From: Arthrobacter sp. AK04
GTDB lineage: Bacteria; Actinomycetota; Actinomycetes; Actinomycetales; Micrococcaceae
DNA length: 64,000 nucleotides
Direction of reading: 5' to 3'
NCBI RefSeq assembly: GCF_021129155.1
Contig: NZ_JAJOMC010000003.1
Coordinates: 1-64,000, forward strand
Positions 61,736 to 64,000 of this stretch are shown here, piece by piece; the first letter of the stretch is position 1, and the number at the start of each line of letters is the position of its first letter. The notes under the pieces were generated by a model, which saw nothing but the letters and a program-made list of their open reading frames with translations, did no database searches and was not told the DNA's origin. The position numbers and the translations under genes are program-made.

Positions 61736-62575
61736 CTATGCCACAGACGGGTTCAGGGTACGGATGCGCGCTTCGACCACGTCCGTGACCGCATTGACCG
61801 CGTCCATTGACACACGGATGAGGGAGTTCTCGTTGGGGTTGGCAGCATAGGCTTCACCGAACGCGCGGATCATGGCGTTGCGCAGGTCGGCTGCAACGTT
61901 CACCTTGACCACGCCGAATTCGTGCAAGCGGCCAAGCTGCTCGGACGGCAGTCCCGAGGCGCCGTGAATGACCAACGGGACAGGGCTTTCGGCCTGCACC
62001 TTGGCCAGCAGGTCGAAATCGATTCGGGCGTTGGGCGCGTAGCCATGCTGGTTGCCGACCGAGACTGCGAGCATGTCACACCCTACGGAATCGACGAAGT
62101 GCTTCACCTGGTCAGGGTTCGTGTAGCTGGCGTGCTCGGGAGCGACATCGTCTTCCTTGCCTCCGATGCTGCCAAGCTCCGCTTCCAGCGCCACACCAGG
62201 GGGGCACATTTCGCGGGCACGCGCCGAGACCCTGATGTTCTCTTCGTACGGGTACTCCGAGTAATCGATCATGATCGAGGTGAACTTGGCGGCCAGCGCT
62301 CCCTCAACGGATTCCAGGGACTTTCCGTGGTCCAGGTGCAAGGCAACGGGCACATCACAGGTCTCAAGCCGGCGGCTCACCATGTCGTAGATGTACTCGT
62401 AGCCGGAGAGCGCCACGTTTGTAGGAGCCACCTGGATGAAAGTCGGGACACCTACCCGTTCGATGGCTGCAACGATACCCATCGTCGTCTCGATGTTGGT
62501 GGTGTTGAACGAACCGGCCACCAGCCCCCGGGAGGTGCATTCCTTGATGATGTCCATGCCACTGACCAAAGCCAT
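61736..62575 (-). CDS. Class II fructose-bisphosphate/ketose-bisphosphate aldolase (GatY/KbaY type)
   Basis: The 279-residue protein has zinc site HLDHGKSLESV, ALEAELGSIGGKEDD, SVGNQHGYAPN, VIHGASGLPSEQL and KVNVAADLRNAM. All metal ligands and the phosphate-binding GASG loop are present. It cleaves a ketose 1,6-bisphosphate into DHAP and an aldehyde. ATG at 62575 has AAAGGA upstream; the upstream in-frame leader is not aldolase-like. First gene of the leftward operon. Confidence 0.92.
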   Translation of the reverse strand: MALVSGMDIIKECTSRGLVAGSFNTTNIETTMGIVAAIERVGVPTFIQVAPTNVALSGYEYIYDMVSRRLETCDVPVALHLDHGKSLESVEGALAAKFTSIMIDYSEYPYEENIRVSARAREMCPPGVALEAELGSIGGKEDDVAPEHASYTNPDQVKHFVDSVGCDMLAVSVGNQHGYAPNARIDFDLLAKVQAESPVPLVIHGASGLPSEQLGRLHEFGVVKVNVAADLRNAMIRAFGEAYAANPNENSLIRVSMDAVNAVTDVVEARIRTLNPSVA

Positions 62576-62742
62576 TGAAAGTCCTTTCGAGGGGGTCGTC
62601 ACCGAGACGAGGGCGACGACAGGACACGAGCAACTGCAGTCTTTTGGCGTTCGTGTCCGGTGATGAGTCGGGGGGTCACTGCTTCGCTTCCGCCAAGCTG
62701 TTATGCCCACCACAATAAAGCGTCATGTACGCCTTGTCGAGT

Positions 62743-62755
62743 CTGTACGTACAAT
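62743..62755. promoter_or_regulatory. Operator A (TGTACGTACA palindrome)
   Basis: CTGTACGTACAAT is the exact reverse complement of operator B at 62876-62888. The core TGTACGTACA is a perfect 10-bp palindrome of the kind bound by GntR-type HTH regulators; B. subtilis AraR sites, as I recall, share TTGTACGTACAA. It lies upstream of the aldolase gene. Confidence 0.75.
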
Positions 62756-62824
62756 TAAGCCTAGCTGGGTGGTGCTAGCCCTGTGGCTGGCATTAAAGGG
62801 TCCTGTGACGAAAAACCCAGCGTA

Positions 62825-62853
62825 TTGACCGCTTTACAGCTCGGCCTTATGCT
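62825..62853 (+). promoter_or_regulatory. Promoter of the solute-binding protein gene
   Basis: TTGACC (62825-62830) and TATGCT (62848-62853) are separated by 17 bp. The start would be near 62860, with operator B just downstream, a position suited to repression. Confidence 0.7.
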
Positions 62854-62875
62854 ATAGACAGTCCAGCCGATACGG

Positions 62876-62888
62876 ATTGTACGTACAG
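62876..62888. promoter_or_regulatory. Operator B (TGTACGTACA palindrome)
   Basis: ATTGTACGTACAG, the inverted copy of operator A, is located ~16 bases after the predicted start site of the rightward transcript. Two sites 133 bp apart could allow looping. Confidence 0.75.
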
Positions 62889-62925
62889 CTCGATAACCAG
62901 TGTTGTTTATCCCGAAAGGTTTAAG

Positions 62926-64000
62926 ATGCGAATCGGACCCAATCGCCGCAAGGCGGCTGCCAAGGTCTTGGCCGTTACAGCGGCAGGGGCAGTACTTGCA
63001 GGCTCCTTCACAGCCTGCTCAACCGACGGAAGTGGCGGAGGAACCAGCGGAGGCGGTGACGTCACGATCAACGTGGCTCTCGCTGCAAACCCGCAGATGA
63101 AGACCGCTGAATCCCTCATCAGTGATTTTGAACAGAAGAACCCGGGCATCAAGGTCAAGTTCACGACCCTGCCCGAGAACGACCTCCGCCCGACCGTCAC
63201 GAAGGACGTGGCCTCCAAGGCCGGCCAGTTCGACGTCACGATGATGGGCAGCTACGAAGTGCCGATCTGGGCGAAGAACAACTGGATCATCCCGCTGGAG
63301 GACTACGCCTCGAAGGACTCGGCGTGGAAGAAGGATGACATTCAGAAGCCCATCGCGGATATTCTCTCCGCCGATGACAAGATGTATGCTGCCCCGTTCT
63401 ACGGCTCTTCCTCGTTCCTGTTCTACCGCAAGGACCTCGCGCAGAAGGCCGGCGTCACCATCTCCGAAACCCCGACCTGGGAGCAGATTGCGGACGCGGC
63501 GGCGAAGATGGACGACAAGGCCAACGGCGTCTCCGGGATCTGCCTGCGCGGTCTTCCGGGCTGGGGCCAGAATCTGGCCTCGCTGACCACCGTGATCAAC
63601 ACCTTCGGTGGGCGCTGGTTCGATGAGAACTGGAACCCGCAGCTGACCTCCCCTGAAACGACGAAGGCTGTCCAGTTCTACGTCGACCTGCTGCGCAACC
63701 ACGGCCAGGCCGACGCGGCAAAGGACGGCTGGGAAGGCTGCCTGCAGAAGATGAGCCAGGGCACCACGGCGATGTGGTACGACGACACCGTCTTCGCCGG
63801 TTCGGTCCTTGGCCAGGCCACTCCTGAGGTGAAGGACAACATCGGCTTCGCCATGGCCCCCACCGGCCCGGCCAACATCGAGTCCGGCTGGCTCTGGTCC
63901 TGGGGCCTGGGCATCACCTCCAGCAGCAAGCACCCGGAAGAGGCCTGGAAGTTCATCTCCTGGGTTACCAGCCCCGAGTACATCAAGCTCGCCGGTGAAA
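62926..64000 (+). CDS. Polyol/sugar ABC transporter solute-binding lipoprotein (cut by window end)
   Basis: At least 358 residues are visible. The N-terminal lipoprotein signal is RRKAAAKVLAVTAAGAVLAGSFTAC. A family 1 binding protein follows: INVALAANPQMKTAESLISDFEQKNPGIKVKF, FDVTMMGSYEVPIWAKNNWIIPLEDYA, MYAAPFYGSSSFLFYRKDL, GGRWFDENWNPQLTSPET and ESGWLWSWGLGITSSSKHPEEAWKFI. It resembles SmoE-type sorbitol/mannitol-binding proteins. AAAGG lies before the ATG. Permease genes presumably follow beyond the window. With the kinases and aldolase it suggests a polyol catabolic locus. Confidence 0.92.
   Translation, partial: MRIGPNRRKAAAKVLAVTAAGAVLAGSFTACSTDGSGGGTSGGGDVTINVALAANPQMKTAESLISDFEQKNPGIKVKFTTLPENDLRPTVTKDVASKAGQFDVTMMGSYEVPIWAKNNWIIPLEDYASKDSAWKKDDIQKPIADILSADDKMYAAPFYGSSSFLFYRKDLAQKAGVTISETPTWEQIADAAAKMDDKANGVSGICLRGLPGWGQNLASLTTVINTFGGRWFDENWNPQLTSPETTKAVQFYVDLLRNHGQADAAKDGWEGCLQKMSQGTTAMWYDDTVFAGSVLGQATPEVKDNIGFAMAPTGPANIESGWLWSWGLGITSSSKHPEEAWKFISWVTSPEYIKLAGE

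Larger units (their letters stand above)
62576..62925. other. 350-bp divergent control region of the polyol locus
   Basis: It contains two identical inverted 13-bp operators (62743-62755, 62876-62888) and a rightward promoter (62825-62853). I could not assign a convincing leftward -10/-35. No small gene is evident. Confidence 0.65.

Overview
The window is high-GC actinobacterial chromosome. The gene content, protein sequences, DUF222-type HNH nuclease, SCO1664/DUF3090 cluster and leaderless-looking promoters fit an Arthrobacter or Pseudarthrobacter. This assignment is by recognition only. I found no tRNA, rRNA, CRISPR array, prophage or insertion sequence.

Region A (1-33800) looks like a dormancy or hypoxia-stress island comparable to the mycobacterial DosR regulon. 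It encodes a DevR/DosR-type response regulator and a DevS/DosT-type GAF-GAF histidine kinase. Around them lie four universal stress proteins (one broken), a small heat-shock protein, four P-type ATPases (one cut by the window edge), three pyridoxamine-oxidase-fold proteins, a hemerythrin, two zinc alcohol dehydrogenases, PEP synthase, 6-phosphofructokinase coupled to a HAD-GH65 fusion, a GyrI-like protein, a flavodoxin and an ABC-2 exporter. The genes are tied together by a 14-bp imperfect palindrome, roughly GGGACCTTNGGNCCC-like. It resembles the DosR box and in most cases sits 23 bp upstream of a NANNNT -10 hexamer. In several cases the predicted transcript starts at or next to the start codon.

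Region B (33800-36820) is small: two hypothetical proteins, an HNH endonuclease and two membrane proteins.

Region C (37000-43035) is a fructan or sucrose uptake locus: a LacI regulator with two CAAAACGTTTTG operators on its own promoter, a lipoprotein solute-binding protein, two permeases and a cytoplasmic GH32 enzyme. No transporter ATPase is encoded here, so a shared one elsewhere is presumably used. A homopolymer G/C hairpin lies between the binding protein and the first permease.

Region D (43041-55801) is mixed accessory DNA: a broken alpha/beta hydrolase (10-bp tandem duplication), a DUF222-HNH protein, two related SRPBCC proteins, a NERD-domain protein, membrane and hypothetical proteins, a degenerate receiver-thioredoxin reductase-like flavoprotein divergent from a UBP zinc-finger protein, a cytochrome P450 and lipoproteins.

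Region E (55874-57912) is the conserved actinobacterial trio of histidine phosphatase, DUF3090 and SCO1664 family proteins, closed by a hairpin terminator.

Region F (58152-64000) is a second carbohydrate, probably polyol, locus. A leftward operon encodes a class II aldolase, two FGGY kinases and a decayed glpX. A divergent solute-binding protein runs off the window. The divergent promoter region carries two identical but inverted 13-bp operators centred on TGTACGTACA.

Several genes carry small lesions or short tandem duplications. Some may be sequencing or assembly errors, and each is flagged.
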